A stretch of DNA of 64,000 nt. Source: Tetraselmis striata. Its lineage: Eukaryota; Chlorophyta; Chlorodendrophyceae; Chlorodendrales; Chlorodendraceae. The notes beneath the pieces are model-generated. The model was not told the DNA's origin and did no database searches. It saw nothing but the letters and a program-made list of their open reading frames with translations. Shown piece by piece: positions 25,871 through 46,383 of the stretch (position 1 is the first letter of the stretch; every line of letters begins with the position of its first letter). Position numbers and translations under genes: made by a program. The stretch is taken from positions 248,001 to 312,000 of the forward strand of contig VCJN01001679.1 in NCBI GenBank assembly GCA_006384855.1, read 5' to 3'.

Positions 25871-28800
25871 ATGGCTAATCGTGGCGCCGTCTGGCTGGCT
25901 ACCGCCGCCTGCCACCTTGCGGTCCTGGCCGGCTCGACGAGTAGCGGCCAGACGGTGACGTACGAGTGGGTGCTCAGGCGCGAGGCGATGGCGCTGGACG
26001 GCGTCGCCAAGGAGGGCGTAATAACAGTCAACGGGCAGACCCCCGGGCCGCCGATCCGCGTGCGACCCGGCGACCTGCTCGTGGTGCGCGTCACGAATGA
26101 AAACCTGGAAGACGGCACCTCTGTCCACTGGCACGGACAGCACCTGGTGCGAGCCTCGCTACACTTCGTTATAGATAAACGGAGATATGAATATACATGA
26201 ATATTAAAAAAGTGTATGAACAAGAAAATACTATGCTGCGTACAGAAGGAATATGAAAATTATCTAGAAACATGTATTATATTTACAACCCACACCATAG
26301 GCACCTCAACACTAAGCCCAATGCGCTCGTTCCCAACTCTTGGCGCCCCAGCGCTCACGCCCCATCGCTCCTCTTGTTGTCTCGCAGAGGGGCGGCCAGC
26401 TGTACGAAGACGGCGTGCCCTTTGTCACCCAGTGCGCCATCATGCCGGGTGAATCCTACACGTATAGGTGAGAGCCTCGGGGCCAGGTCGCACCCACACT
26501 CATAGCCGCAGCTGCGTCAGGAAGCGGATCACTCGCCCGGCCTAGCACCCACATTGCTATGCGGGTGACATTTCCTGACATTTCGCCTCCCCATGCTCAG
26601 CTTCAACGTGAACGACAGCCCCGGCTTCTACCTCTACCACGGCCACCATCACGCCCAGCGCGGAGACGGATTGTCCGGGCCGTTTATCATCGAGGACCCG
26701 GCTGAGTCGCTCCGCACCGCCAGCTGGGACGCCGAGTACTCGCTCATGATCCAGGACTGGTATCACGAGCGCGCAGGTGGGTCTGGGGGGTGGGGCCGAA
26801 TGCTGACTTTGCTGCATTCCCATGCCACAATGTGTCAGAGGGATCCACCAGCCCAGCAGGAACTTTAAATATGTTTTGGAAGTAAAGTTGCAAGACCCCC
26901 ATATACATCACGGAGACATACATATTCTAGTGGTCGTAAAAAGTACTGCTTCGGAGACGGAGAAAAGCGGGCAGCTAGATTAATGTCAGGTTCCGGGAGA
27001 CACCGCTTGAAACCTCCGAACTTGTCTCAAAATGCAGGCAGCTCAATGCGTCCAGAACCATTTTCACTTTGTAACACAATCTACCCCACGCATGGAAGCC
27101 CCAGGACAAGCAGTGTCTCTGCTTGCCTAGCATATAATCTGTCAAATACATTGTAACATTCACCTTTGTAATGTTTCCACGGACCCAAGAATACTGACAT
27201 ATGTCCCGGAACGGAAGTCTCTACCGGTACTACCCCTTTTAAACGAATCCGTTCTTTAGTTAACGTCGAGGAGATTTACAAACATTTATATGTTCTTAGT
27301 CCATATGTCAAAACTAGTCTGTATATACTTATCTCTGGGAAATGCCGTTTTATCCCTACTTGCACGAGTATTTACAAATGCGACCCCCGTTCTCTCCCCT
27401 TCCCCTCTCCCCGCCCACACACTTGCTGTGAATGGGCTTCTGACGACCTGTCGTGCCGATCGTCATCAGACGTCATCGTGGCAGGGCTCGACCACGTGCC
27501 CTTCAAGTGGGCTGACGATCCCCAGTCCATCCTGATCAACGGCAAGGGCAAGTTCAACGAGTCCGTGGGCGAGAACGAGCACGTCGGTGTGGTCCGCGGG
27601 CAGACGGTGCTGATGCGGCTTGTCAACGCGGGCGTGCTGAGCTACCTGAACGTCGAGATCGAGAACCACAACCTCACCGTGATCGAGGCCGACGGGCAGC
27701 CCATTGAGCCCATAACCGTCCCCAATCTGGACATCAACATCGGCGAGCGGTACGTAGTGCTTGTGACGATGGATCAGCCTCCTGCCGTCTACGACATGCG
27801 GGCCTCCGTCAAGTACCGCAACGAGCGGGTCGGCATCGCGCAGATTGCGTACGAGGGCGCCACCGGCGAGGCCGCCCATCCGGAACTCGAATCGGACGAC
27901 CTCTTGGGCGAGCAGACAGAGTACGAGGGCGACGTTCAAGCCGCCCCCCTGCATGTCGGATCCCAGAGCATTCTGGACCCTCGGCTGTTTGTGGGCGCCT
28001 CCGACATGCCCGCGGACATGGCACACTACGACGAGGAGCTCATCATCGACGGCCGCCAGGTGCGGCGCCGCTGTCTTATCTCGACCGGACACTGAGCGAC
28101 TATTCTCGTCACAAACTAAACGGCTCGGCGGCTCGCGCGATGCCTAGGTCGAGTGTGGCAGCCACGGGCCATCTTGCTGATTCGTTTTGCCTCTCCCCAA
28201 GGGCAGGGCTTGTTGCTCATACTTACTTTGTGAATTGTTTACTAATGTACTGTTACGATCGAATTTTGAACACAGCCTGAAAGCAGTACATTCCTTGAAA
28301 TCATAGACAAAGCAGGTTAGGAAATTAGCGCGCTCTATGGTAAAACTTGGAAAGCATGTGACATTTTTACGGTACGCCGTAATAATCACTGGTTGATGTA
28401 CTTCTTACACCAAGCTGTTACTTTGTGTCGATGGATTTTTCCTTGTAAGTTGTTCTTACGGCTACTGAAATATGTAATTATCATCAAGCTCACGTTCAGC
28501 AGTCAAGCCTGCCTTGTGTGTGCTTACGCCCCGCCCCGCTCGCATTTACCAGGCAGTCGGCAGCGATAACCGGACGCGCTGGCCCCTAAACAACCACACG
28601 CCCAACAAGGGCTGGCTGGCAGCCCGCCGCAACGTCCTCCCGGCAGGCCCCACGCCCAACACGTGGCGCTACCCCTACGGCACCGTCCTGGACATCGTGC
28701 TGCAGAACTTCCCCGCCGGCAACAGGGTGGTGGAGCAGCACCCGTGGCACCTGCACGGCCACTCCTTCTACGTCCTTGGCTATGGCCCGGGCCGCTTCAA

Positions 28801-30363
28801 CCGCACAGAGCACGAGGTGGGTGCTGCCCGTTTAATCAGAGGCAGGGGGTCCGAGTTGGATTCGAATTTCTCCGGAAAAAGCTCCGGAAAAACTCGAACA
28901 AGCGTACTCTATAAAGATAGGCTATTTAGTACACATTTTTGGTACAATTACAAAATTCATTACTATATCATTGCTATATCATTATCATTGATTTCGTATA
29001 ATGGCGAGTTCTTCATGTTCTTTAATATTAATATATTATTAACGTCCTATCTATTATGGCTGTTTTTGGTGGTTGGGTATGCCGACAACGCCATGCAATT
29101 GTCCTGCGCACAACTTGATACTGACACGCCGGGCTTCGCGGCTGCTTCGCATTGACGACAAGCACCCGCACCCACGAGGTGCCCCGGCACTTGTTCCCGC
29201 CCAATACTCACCGTCTCGTTGCTTGCGGTCTCGCAGGGCCTCCTGAATCTGAAGAACCCCCCGCTGCGCGACATGGTGACCGCCTTCCCGGACGGCAACA
29301 ACTCCTGGGTGGCGCCTCGGTACCAGCACTGGCGCTCCGAGCCCAGTGGCTGGGCCGTCGTGCGGGTCAGGCTCGACAACCCGGGCCATTGGATGGTGCA
29401 CTGCCACATCGCGTGGCATATGGCCATGGAGATGTTCGGGTTCATCATCACAGATCCTGCTGATGCTCCGGTGAGGACTCCTGTGAAATCAATGCAAAAT
29501 ATCGTCCGCGTCATATATCTGCGTGCAGCCGCGTACACAGCCAACCATCCGGTGCATGGGTAGCCGAGTACCGATATATTGCGCTCTATACGAGTGATCG
29601 ACAACCGGCAACCGAGTATCGGCGGTACGAGTACAGCTTAATATAAACATCCTTGGCGTCGGAGCCCAGGCGTGGAATTTTCCTGCCATAGGCCCTGCGA
29701 GGGCTGCATGGCCATCGTCCATAGAGGGCCACCAGCATTCGATCCGCGACTCGATTGACATCCCTCCGTGACGATGCGCTATTCGGCATTCCGCCTGTGC
29801 CTCAGGCTGTCGTGTTGGTTGGGCAGTACGGGCCTATTACCAATGTCACGAGTCATCTTGAGGATTAATTAAGGGATGGCACTGCCACCGCCACCGCCGT
29901 CGCCATCTTCATAACACCCGCCACCCCCTCTCTTCAGCGACAGCTCCACCGCCATGTTATCGGCCCCCCAATCTTCCTTCTCCCGGAGCTTTGTCACACC
30001 TCCTTGCTCCGTTCTGCTAATCCACTTGTCTTCGCGCGACAAATGCAGCTCCACACCGATGCAGCGCTAGGCTGCTCTATTGAGCACCGATTGCGGCGGA
30101 GCAGCCATGTCCCGACTGACGTATGCTTATTGTGCCTCCCCATCCTGTCATCCTCCCAGGGAAGCCCTACGCCACGCCTGCCGGCGGACTTCCCGCAGTG
30201 TATGCACAACCAGACCGCACGAAAGCCGGCCACCAACGGGACCGACGGCGTGGCGCGCGAGCTCGACGACAGCAGCGCAGCTGGACCGCCTTGTTGGCGG
30301 GCTGCTGTGTCGGCTAGCATTGCTAGCCTCTTTCTTTTGCCGATGGCTTTTCTGATGGCATAG
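25871..30363 (+). CDS. MCO: Secreted multicopper oxidase (laccase/ascorbate oxidase-like), 7 exons
   Basis: Oxidises small substrates and reduces O2 to water at a trinuclear copper site. Deduced exons: 25871-26146, 26388-26467, 26601-26776, 27470-28059, 28553-28816, 29237-29470 and 30160-30363. They join in frame to 607 aa. The N-terminus (MANRGAVWLATAACHLAVLAG) looks like a signal peptide. All copper ligands are visible: HWHG (residues 86-89), HGH (132-134), HPWHLHGH (437-444) and HCHIAWHMAMEM (517-528), with Met528 as the likely axial T1 ligand. Three cupredoxin domains are expected. The last exon ends in a hydrophobic stretch (SIASLFLLPMAFLMA) at the very C-terminus, suggesting GPI anchoring or a membrane tail; that is inference. 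Unlike its neighbours, its introns lack donor-proximal poly-C. Laccase versus ascorbate oxidase cannot be settled here. Confidence 0.9.
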
Positions 30364-30597
30364 TTGCCGGGAAAGAGTCGCAGCACTGGTAAGTAGGGTG
30401 GGCGCTCTCTAGGTTGGTTTATAGCTGGAGCTGATAGGTAGGTAGCCCGTTAGCCTGTGGCTGGAGGCGATGATGCGAAGATATATTGTACATTTACCGG
30501 CAGTGGTTGTTACTACATGCGGCCGGCATGGAGCTGCGCCTTTGCTTTGATTCAAGTAGATGCAGTGATGCGGCGTAGCGCACTTATTTATGCAGCA

Positions 30598-30602
30598 TGT
30601 AA
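30598..30602 (+). promoter_or_regulatory. Possible TGTAA polyadenylation signal of the multicopper oxidase
   Basis: First clear TGTAA after the stop, 235 bases downstream. The spacing is plausible for a green-algal 3'UTR. Confidence 0.4.
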
Positions 30603-32066
30603 AGGTGCAAAATACAAAGTGCTGAAGGACACCTACGACCCCGTGCTGTCATCGGCCCCCTTACACATATTGTCAGCAGCGCATGGCCTCAGGGAATGTT
30701 TCGTGCTCAAGATAGATGAGGCAGTGGTTGTTATAATACGCACTATCTCCGCCGGAGATACGTTAACCATCGCCTGCACAGTCAACAGTGGATGAGTGGG
30801 ATATACCCCCAACAGCACACCGTCCAGCAATAACAGTACGGGAGTGCGCGTGCCGCATATGCAATGTACCGTTCGCGGCGGCTGCCATGCAACTGCACGG
30901 CCAATAAGGTGCCAATCGGGTGCTGCTTCGTGCCCTGTAATGCGGCGCTTTTAGGCATGTTAGCTTTGGTAGTACTTGCGGCCCGCGAATGCCACTGACT
31001 GCTGAAAACCCGTCCTACGCAAGCGTGAGAACCGACTGCAACTGAACCTCGCATTCTTATCGTTATCATGGCTGCCTGGGATCAAGGCTGCGTGCTAAAC
31101 AATATAAGCCCCCGTGATCACAAAACATTTCTCAAGGCGGGGGGGGGGGGGGGGGGGGGGGGGTTCTGGGATTGCTGATCGCTGGAGTTAAGGCGACCAT
31201 ATATACCCCACCAAGTAGCTTCATCACGCGGATTCATACTTGCACAGAAGCGACGGGCCACTGTAGAATAGGCTCGTCATCATCATCAGATCTGACGGAC
31301 CTATACTACAATAGCCGGAAAACAATTGTCGACAATTTCACTAGGATTACTCCTCGAATGATAACAACTTCAAATGACGGGATGTCTCCTTCATTTTATT
31401 CGCTTGTTAGTTTGCAACATAATAATATAAAACGCCAGGCACACCCAGAAGAAAAATACTGCTACGGTTGCTGACGCGGTAACAAGAACACCGCCACAAA
31501 TAAGAACCCGCCCTGCCTGCGAGATGAGACCAAATCCAAACTACAAAACGAATGCAATTGTCGTCTAGCCCAGTTTCAGGCTTATAGTAACGGTTCTCAT
31601 ATATATATATATGTATGTATGTATATATACAGATATATGCGTCAGCACCCTACTACTCCTGTGTCCTGTACCCAATCAAATAGCACAGGACTCCATTTCC
31701 TGCCAACCTTGCGTTTCTCATATTTTCGCGTATTGTTGTTTCGATTTTGCTGGCACTTGATACAGCTAGCCATCTTCCATTCCTGCTTGAACCAGAGTGG
31801 GGGCCGGCTGGGCCGTTGCGTGTGGTTACCCCTCCGAGTCCAGAGAGAGAGAGGTGTCTGGCTCCTGTCAACCCCCCCCCCCACCCCCTCCCTGCCCTCC
31901 GGATGGGCGCGGGGATGAGGGTGCTGTTAGTGCTTGTTTTAGCGGGGCGTTTTGTTATGGCGGCGAGTGCGGGTCGTCTTGCTGTGCGTGTGGGCCCGCG
32001 CGCGATGCACGACTCTGACAATCTGCAGGGGTCTGTGGAGCCATTGGACACGGCACTTGACTTTAT
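30603..32066. other. Intergenic region between two convergent genes
   Basis: Contains a long poly-G run at 31139-31163 and a short AT dinucleotide run near 31600-31630. An open frame from the ATG at 31903 (hydrophobic start, ending at 32122-32124) has no recognised family and overlaps the 3' end of the minus-strand gene. Nothing else is supported. Confidence 0.45.
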
Positions 32067-32071
32067 TTACA
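32067..32071 (-). promoter_or_regulatory. TGTAA polyadenylation signal of the HULK-like gene
   Basis: TTACA on the plus strand reads TGTAA on the gene's strand, 71 bases after the stop codon. This supports the 3' end of the model. Confidence 0.6.
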
Positions 32072-32142
32072 TGGCCCATCGTGATCGATTTGTTGATGAG
32101 ACACGCGCGTTTCAAACTGACTGACGGATGACACGGAGATGG

Positions 32143-40191
<8,049 letters not shown>

Positions 40192-41059
40192 CGCGCCGGA
40201 CGATGCGACTCGCCCGCTGACCCCGCACCGCTCGCCCGCCCGCGACGCGACGACGCCGGCCACCGCAGTGAGCCTGGCGCTGCCTTGCGCTTGTTGCTAA
40301 GAGTCGCGGATTCACTGACAGGCGCTGACGCACCCCCGTCTGCTACCCCGTATGCTGAGCTCTATGCAGAACCGTGTGGACTACTGGTCCGGGCGCTCTT
40401 GATTCGTCCGCCTGTTATGGCCCAAACGCGAACGCGTAGTACTGAAGCGCTGAACTGCTGCCGGGTATTGTTTTTTGCTCTCGTCCGCGCGGCGCGGCGG
40501 CAGCACACCGGCGGTAGCGGTACCTGTAGCGCCGCCTACTAGCCAGGAACAGTAGCGACTGCGCGCCACCTGAGTCCAGCCCCTGCCGCGTTCGGGGCTG
40601 AGCTGCCGGCCGATCGAACGGTTGCAGGGGGCAGCGCTGTGTAAACGCGCACGGGAGCAGTCGCTGTAGCCCCGGCAGGAACAGCAGGCCGCCACCGCGC
40701 GCGGTTGTGATGGTGGGTCGGTGTCCATCGTCACGACAGCGCAGCGCTGCACCTAGACTCGAACTTGCGCGCAATAGCGCGCGCTCCTTGCTTCCCTGAG
40801 GCGGAACGACGACGAGGGTTTTATTATTATTCACGGAACGATTCGATCAGTAGACGCGGAAAATAATTCAGAAAGCAGGACAGCGCAACCGGGCCGGGTG
40901 GGCCAGCAGAACAATATCAGGAATAATTTGGAATAAAAAGCCAAATTATGCCCAAATTTTCTGGACAACGATGATCAAAAATATTTAACCATGATAGTTT
41001 TACGACGATGTGCTCACAGTACCCGTGCAATATGCCGATGAGACAGCGACTAAATCTAG
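40192..41059. other. HULK-like gene upstream region
   Basis: Presumed promoter and 5'UTR of the minus-strand gene. Open frames at 40111-40542 and 40415-40834 have no family signal. No clear TATA box was seen. Confidence 0.35.
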
Positions 41060-41143
41060 TTACATGAGCTAGCTGCAAAAGGCGATCAGGAAATCACCCG
41101 AAAACGCAATATAGGAAACGTCCTACAGCAATTTGACGCGAGG
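41060..41143 (-). mobile_element. LINE 3' tail fragment
   Basis: On the minus strand it shares GGTGATTTCCTGATC-, TTTGCAGCTAGCTCATGTAA-type sequence with the longer copies at 53105 and 57095. Only about 85 bases are present, so it is a dead, strongly 5'-truncated insertion. Confidence 0.65.
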
Positions 41144-43636
41144 TGGGCGTTTGCGACACCGACTAAATGACGACGATAAACTCAACTGTAATAAATATCC
41201 ACCATAAACTCAACTGAATGGGCGATACGAACGGCGACGTGGCGTCAACTCGCGATAGCAGGCTGACCGCATTCCACTATGCGCCGCACTAGCGCAAGCG
41301 TCTCCGCCCGTGCGGTGACGCTTTGAATATTGGAGGATTAAAGGAGCGCACGTTGCACGCCGGGTCGGAATGGGCACGGACACTCTAGGCAAGATGAACC
41401 TCATCCCCAAGTATGGCTTTCGGGCCACGTCAGGGCCGAGGTGGTTGATACAGATAATAATACGACCGAGAAGCTGGATGACCTGCAATTAAGATAACCA
41501 GCATCGAGGGCGGTGTGTAAAGGATTGCATTCAGGCCCGCAAGCAACCTTTTTAAATGCCCCACGATAGATAATCGACAACTCTGGATGCCAACCTTACA
41601 AGCGCTGCAGAGTGACCCAAGTGCAGGAAGTGGCTTTGTGCATCAATGCACCCGCTCTAAACATAGATAAGGGCATGCTGAACTTGGCAGTACGTGTGCT
41701 GACATACATGCAACAACCCTTCCTATAAGCCTTAAAATGGAGCTTACATGCAACCCTACAAGAGCATTTGCTTTAGTTCTACGTTGATTTTGTCTACATC
41801 TGACCTCTGGCAGGTTACCATTCGCAGTGTTCATATTCCCGCCACAACACCCATACTGACCCTCCACCCGGCACCGATCGTGGGTGCTTCATGCCAGGGT
41901 CACTGACTATATACCGCCAGTATCATATAGCCAGATCCAGTTGTATCTCACACGATAATCACCGATATGAGCAGTGGCATGGCATGGCGACAGGAAGACT
42001 GATTCTACACCGTAAAACATGGGGCACATGGCAAGCCCCGAGTGATGGTTGCCATGCTGCTAGTGGCACACTCCATGTGATCTCAAAGCGCTCGGAGATC
42101 ACATGGAGTGTGTACATGTGCTTGGCGCGAGACTGCACGAGTGACTGAGTTGCAAGATCTAGAGTCACATGCCGGTACATGCTTGTAAATACTCTGCTAT
42201 TCCCAGTATTCATCAGAATTTGAATGGGCCAGCGTCACCTGTGCCAGCGGGCGGCGCGGATTGTCTCGGCTGGGGCGCAGAGCCTGAACACAGGTTTTAG
42301 GCTGAGGCCGGTACAACAAAAAGCTGCATGCCGTCCGCATGGGTCACTCCGTACATCACTCTACCCGTTCATCATCCAGCCTGGAAGAAGCAGGCTGAAA
42401 ATACAGGGAATGTTTGCACATACAGCTGCATATCGCTTGGCTCATCACTCTGTCGACTGGCAGCTCTTACATGGCAGCTAGTGCAGAGGCAGCACCCTCA
42501 AACCATGAGCAGCAAAAACCGCCGTGTTTTTGAAGGCACAAGGCTAGGCAGCAAACATGCAGAGAATGCAGAACATGGGTGAATGCAGCCCCCAGCAGAC
42601 ATGAGCGGGTGTTAGAGGCATAGGAAACGAGCACAGGATGTTTGAGGCAAGCGACAGCCATACCTGTATCACCCAGGTACGTGTCAGGGCACAGTCTGCA
42701 CCCATCATGTGTGTGGCGAGGTGGGAGTGGATGGCGATCCTCGTCAGCAGGCGGGTGGTGCCGTGGTGGGTGCTATGCCGCGCATCTCGCATCGTGCTGG
42801 CGGCGAGTCATGGGTGGCGCTTTTAAGTCACTTGGCGGGTCGGCGCTGGACGTGCAGCTGCGGCTTTGGCGAGACTGACGGGAGGATGTTGGTGGCTACT
42901 GGTTGCTAGGTAGGTGAGGTCGGAATGCGAGTCGATTGTCGCCTGGTATGCGCGACGTAGCGGGTGGAGATTTTGATGCTGCAGGTGACGCTTTCTCGCG
43001 GAGAGGCGGACCCCATCAAGCTTGGCAAAGGTCGGGGTTGAGTGCTGCCGCGTCGGGCGGAGTGGCGATAGAGGGCGGAGCGGCGTCGGTGGGGCCAGGC
43101 GCAAAGGGGCAGCAGGTGGTGCGGCGATCGTTCACGGCAGACAGCTGTATCGCAAGGCAGCAGGTGGGCTGGGTGTCAGTCCATGCGCAAGCCAGGCTGC
43201 CACACCAATAAGCACACGGCGCTGGGAATACCCGAGTGGCGGTGCGACGCTAGTTGGGAGTGGCGCCTCCGCGGTGGGCGGGAGAGGGCGCAGGGTGGAC
43301 CTCCTCCGCGACTGCACGGATAGGCAGGGGCGCCTCCGCATGCAGAGCAGGGACGGGATTGCTTGGCGTTTTACATACACCGCCGCCACACTGGAGACGA
43401 AGTTGGCGAGGGTTTGAAGATACGCAGCATGCCAATGTTTTGCGTGAGTGCAGCCGCCTCACCGCCCGCCGCTTGCCATACACTGCAGGCAGGACACGGG
43501 GCCGGGAGGCTGCCTGTGTGGCGCCGCCCAGTGAGTCAAGCAGGAAAGGGGTAAGTGCTACTGCAGCAGAGTAAAGAGCGGTAAATGGTCCTTGAGGTCT
43601 TGGTCTTGCAGTAAAAAAGAGGGGCACTGTGTGCGC
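41144..43636. other. Gene-free region downstream of the RSZ gene
   Basis: Holds a dispersed repeat copy at 41789-41857, a long hairpin at 42067-42112 and scattered open frames without family features. TTACA at 43371-43375 may be the RSZ polyadenylation signal, 262 bases past its stop. Confidence 0.45.
42067..42112. repeat. Perfect 18-bp inverted repeat (hairpin)
   Basis: Arms 42067-42084 and 42095-42112 are exact reverse complements (CACACTCCATGTGATCTC on the left), separated by a 10-base loop. No T-run follows, so it is not a bacterial terminator. It may be a foldback element or a small-RNA hairpin. Confidence 0.8.
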
Positions 43637-45128
43637 CTAGCGGCGGGGGCTGCGGGTGCCACTGCGGCGAGGAGGCGGGCTGCGGCTTTCCCCGCGGCGG
43701 GGTGGGCTTCCACGAGGAGGAGGAGGGCTGCACCGGCACAAACAGCAGAACAGTCAGCGCCAGAATATCCAACACACAGCCCGAAAATGGTTGTGTTCAA
43801 AAGCTGCCATAATGGGACAATGCGAAAGGCGGCGTAGAGTGTGTGTGTGTGTGAGAGGAGGGGGGGGGGGGGGGGGGGGGGCTCACCTCAGTGAGCGGCG
43901 GCCATAGGGGGAAGGGCTACGGCGGGCGCGGCCACGGTCGGGGCTGCGGGGGGCGAGCGCCACCAGGAATGGAATCAGCCAGTCGTGACAGGGCCGTCGA
44001 CATACGTGAGTATCTCCTTTGTACATGCAACACGTTCTCCACAGCTCAAACAGTGAAAGGTTAGGGCTCGGGTCGGTTGCTTGGTGGCCTGTCTTACCTC
44101 CGGGACCTGTCGCGGTAGCGGTCATCACGCCCGCCATACCTGGGAGGGCTCCTGAGACAAAATCGCAAAAAAAAAAAGTGTCAGCCGCAGACATGACGAA
44201 GCCAAGGGCCCGCCACAACAAAGTGTCATGGAGTAGAGATGCGCAAGGCGGGTCAAGGCAAGGAGAGAAGACGGGTCGAGGGGGGGGGGAAGGGGGGGGG
44301 AGGGGGGTTACCTGCCGCGGGGAGGGCCACCGCCGCCGCCGACACCGCCGCCGCGGTTCCTGCAGTCGCGGGCCATGTGCCCGATCTCTCCACATTCATA
44401 GCACCTGCCGGAGCAGTGCAGAAGCGCTGCACGGTCAGAGCAGCGTCGACCGGATCATATGAAACACCTTTCCGCACACTTGCGTGGAGTGTCAAGTGGC
44501 AGTTTTCCTTGGGGGGGGGGGGGGGGGGGCATACCTGCGCTCCCCGGGAGCGCCGCCGCCGCCACCATAGCCACCGCGGCCGCCGCCACCGCCGCGGTCA
44601 CCGCGGGAAAACTCAACGCGCCACCCGTTGCGGCCTGCAGAAGCCAAAAAGAAAACCATCAGTAAAAACCACCAATGTCCGGCAGGTTGAGCGAGGGGGT
44701 TTGATGGACCACCCTAGTGGCGTTGGCTGGCAGGCAGCAGAGCACCATTCAAGGCGCGGACGGCATCCTCTGCATCACGGGCGTCCTCGAAGTCGATGAA
44801 TGCTGCAAAGAAAGCGGCGCAGTCAGGTCAGCCCGTGAACTACCATCTAGGCGGGGGCATGGCCATTCAGCCACACAAAATCCAGTGACTAGCTCAGGAG
44901 ATGTTGCGGATGGATGATGATAACGGTGCATCTGGATCAAGAAGGTGCGTGTGGTGTGTGTGTGTGTGGGGGGGGGGGGGGGCGGGGGTCACCAAAGCCA
45001 GGCGGCTTGCGCGCCACCCACACGCTGCGCAGCTTGCCATACCTGAGGAACTGCACACAGGCAAGCAGGCAGCAAGCCGTCCCAGTGAGACAGCCAACTC
45101 AATCCAAGAAGCTACTGAGCACCTGACA

Positions 45129-45172
<44 letters not shown>

Positions 45173-45978
45173 CGCTAACATGGCGGAGCTGTGGTCATTG
45201 TATGTGCAGTTCAAAAACCCTTTCACTGTACGCCTTGCCTTGCCATCTATTCGGCAGGACGAATTGGAAGTGGATAAATGATGCTGCTGACGCTGCAGCC
45301 TAGCATGTGTGTATTAGGCACAGGGCGCTCACTACTCGTGTACCCATTTACTCTGAGTGGCGGGTGTCAAACCACTCGCAGCAGATCCAGGTTCGCCCGG
45401 GGGCGAGGATCGGGTCTAGCGAGCTACTACACTGTCAGCGCAGGAGCGAGGGCAGGTTCAACGTACGGAGAGAGCATGAGGCGCGCGGGTATGGATTTTG
45501 CTCACACGGGCGTGTCCAGGTATGCCGTTAGTTCGAAACTAATATGTAATAAAAAACTCAGCAGAGGGCATCCCTCTGAAATCAGTCCTCGTAGGCCCGA
45601 GAGACAGCGGGGGATGGGAAGCGGCGGCCGCCGGGGAGGAAAAGGGGGGGGAAGGGGGGGGGGGGGGTACGTTGCTAACCGCAAGACAGAGACATCACGG
45701 GGTTCTACGCGAGCCTAACAGACGTCTCAGATTTCAGCGCCAAGACGGGGCGGTTTTTTGGTGCTTGAGGCGGCAGGGCAAGGCGCCGGGGTTCGATGGC
45801 CCTGCGTGGCGGGTGCTTAGACTGGAACAAGTGGCGCTATCATGTACCGCGACTAAGTACACGACGACAACGCCGCCGGCTGCCTGCGGGCGGGCCCGCC
45901 GGCTCCGCTCACCTCGTCCTCCACCTCGTGCTCCGAGGCACGGGGATCAAGGTTACCCAGGTACACGCGGGTTGACAT
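43637..45978 (-). CDS. RSZ22: RSZ22/SRSF7-like serine/arginine splicing factor, 8 exons
   Basis: An SR protein for pre-mRNA splicing. Deduced exons in gene order: 45978-45913, 45050-44993, 44802-44746, 44634-44535, 44404-44312, 44151-44098, 43943-43887 and 43727-43637. They join in frame to 191 aa, close to plant RSZ21/22. The RRM begins [15 protein letters not shown] and continues [28 protein letters not shown] and [11 protein letters not shown] Gly/Arg-rich linker follows. A CCHC zinc knuckle is intact at residues 95-108 ([14 protein letters not shown]). The C-terminal RS-like tail ([25 protein letters not shown]) is short. Intron 1 is the longest (862 bases) and holds an (AG)n run. Four of seven introns have poly-C right after the donor. 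Autoregulation by alternative splicing is common in the family but not shown here. Confidence 0.92.
45131..45170. repeat. (AG)n microsatellite in RSZ intron 1
   Basis: About 40 bases of GA on the plus strand, which is a TC tract on the sense strand near the exon 2 acceptor at 45051. It could act as an extended polypyrimidine tract. Confidence 0.85.
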
Positions 45979-46383
45979 CCTTGCTTCAGTCTACACTAGA
46001 GTCTGTGCTGACACGCGGAAGGCACTTTCTTCTTGCCAGGACGAGTGAGTGGCTGTCCAGTTTTTTCTTCTGGCATCAAACGCTGTCTTGTCACAGTAGC
46101 CGTGCGCTTCCGATCTCGTGATGGCGCGCGAACGCGCGCGAATGGATGTCGTCCAGGATGATGAGGGAAACGTCATGGAATAAACCCGCCCTGCGCCCGG
46201 CTGCCCGTCGAGCTTATTTTATTTGCGCACTGGACGGCCCCGCCTGCCCGTACGTCGCCGCCCTGCTGCGGGTGTTGTTCGCGGAGTCCAGGTACCCGGG
46301 TACCCGTACCTAGATGTTGCTGTACGCGGCTTGCGGAGTACAGCTGGAAACCTGCAATCAAACCTGTTACGAATCTGAGAAGT
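45979..46383. other. RSZ upstream region
   Basis: Presumed promoter/5'UTR of the RSZ gene. An AT-rich word (AAATAAAATAAG on the minus strand) lies near 46208-46219. No other gene is supported. Confidence 0.35.

Noticed and set aside
31747..32124. 125-aa ORF with hydrophobic stretch
   Set aside because: Overlaps the 3'UTR of the convergent gene and has no family features.
42068..42111. Rho-independent terminator
   Set aside because: The hairpin lacks a T-run and the genome is eukaryotic.
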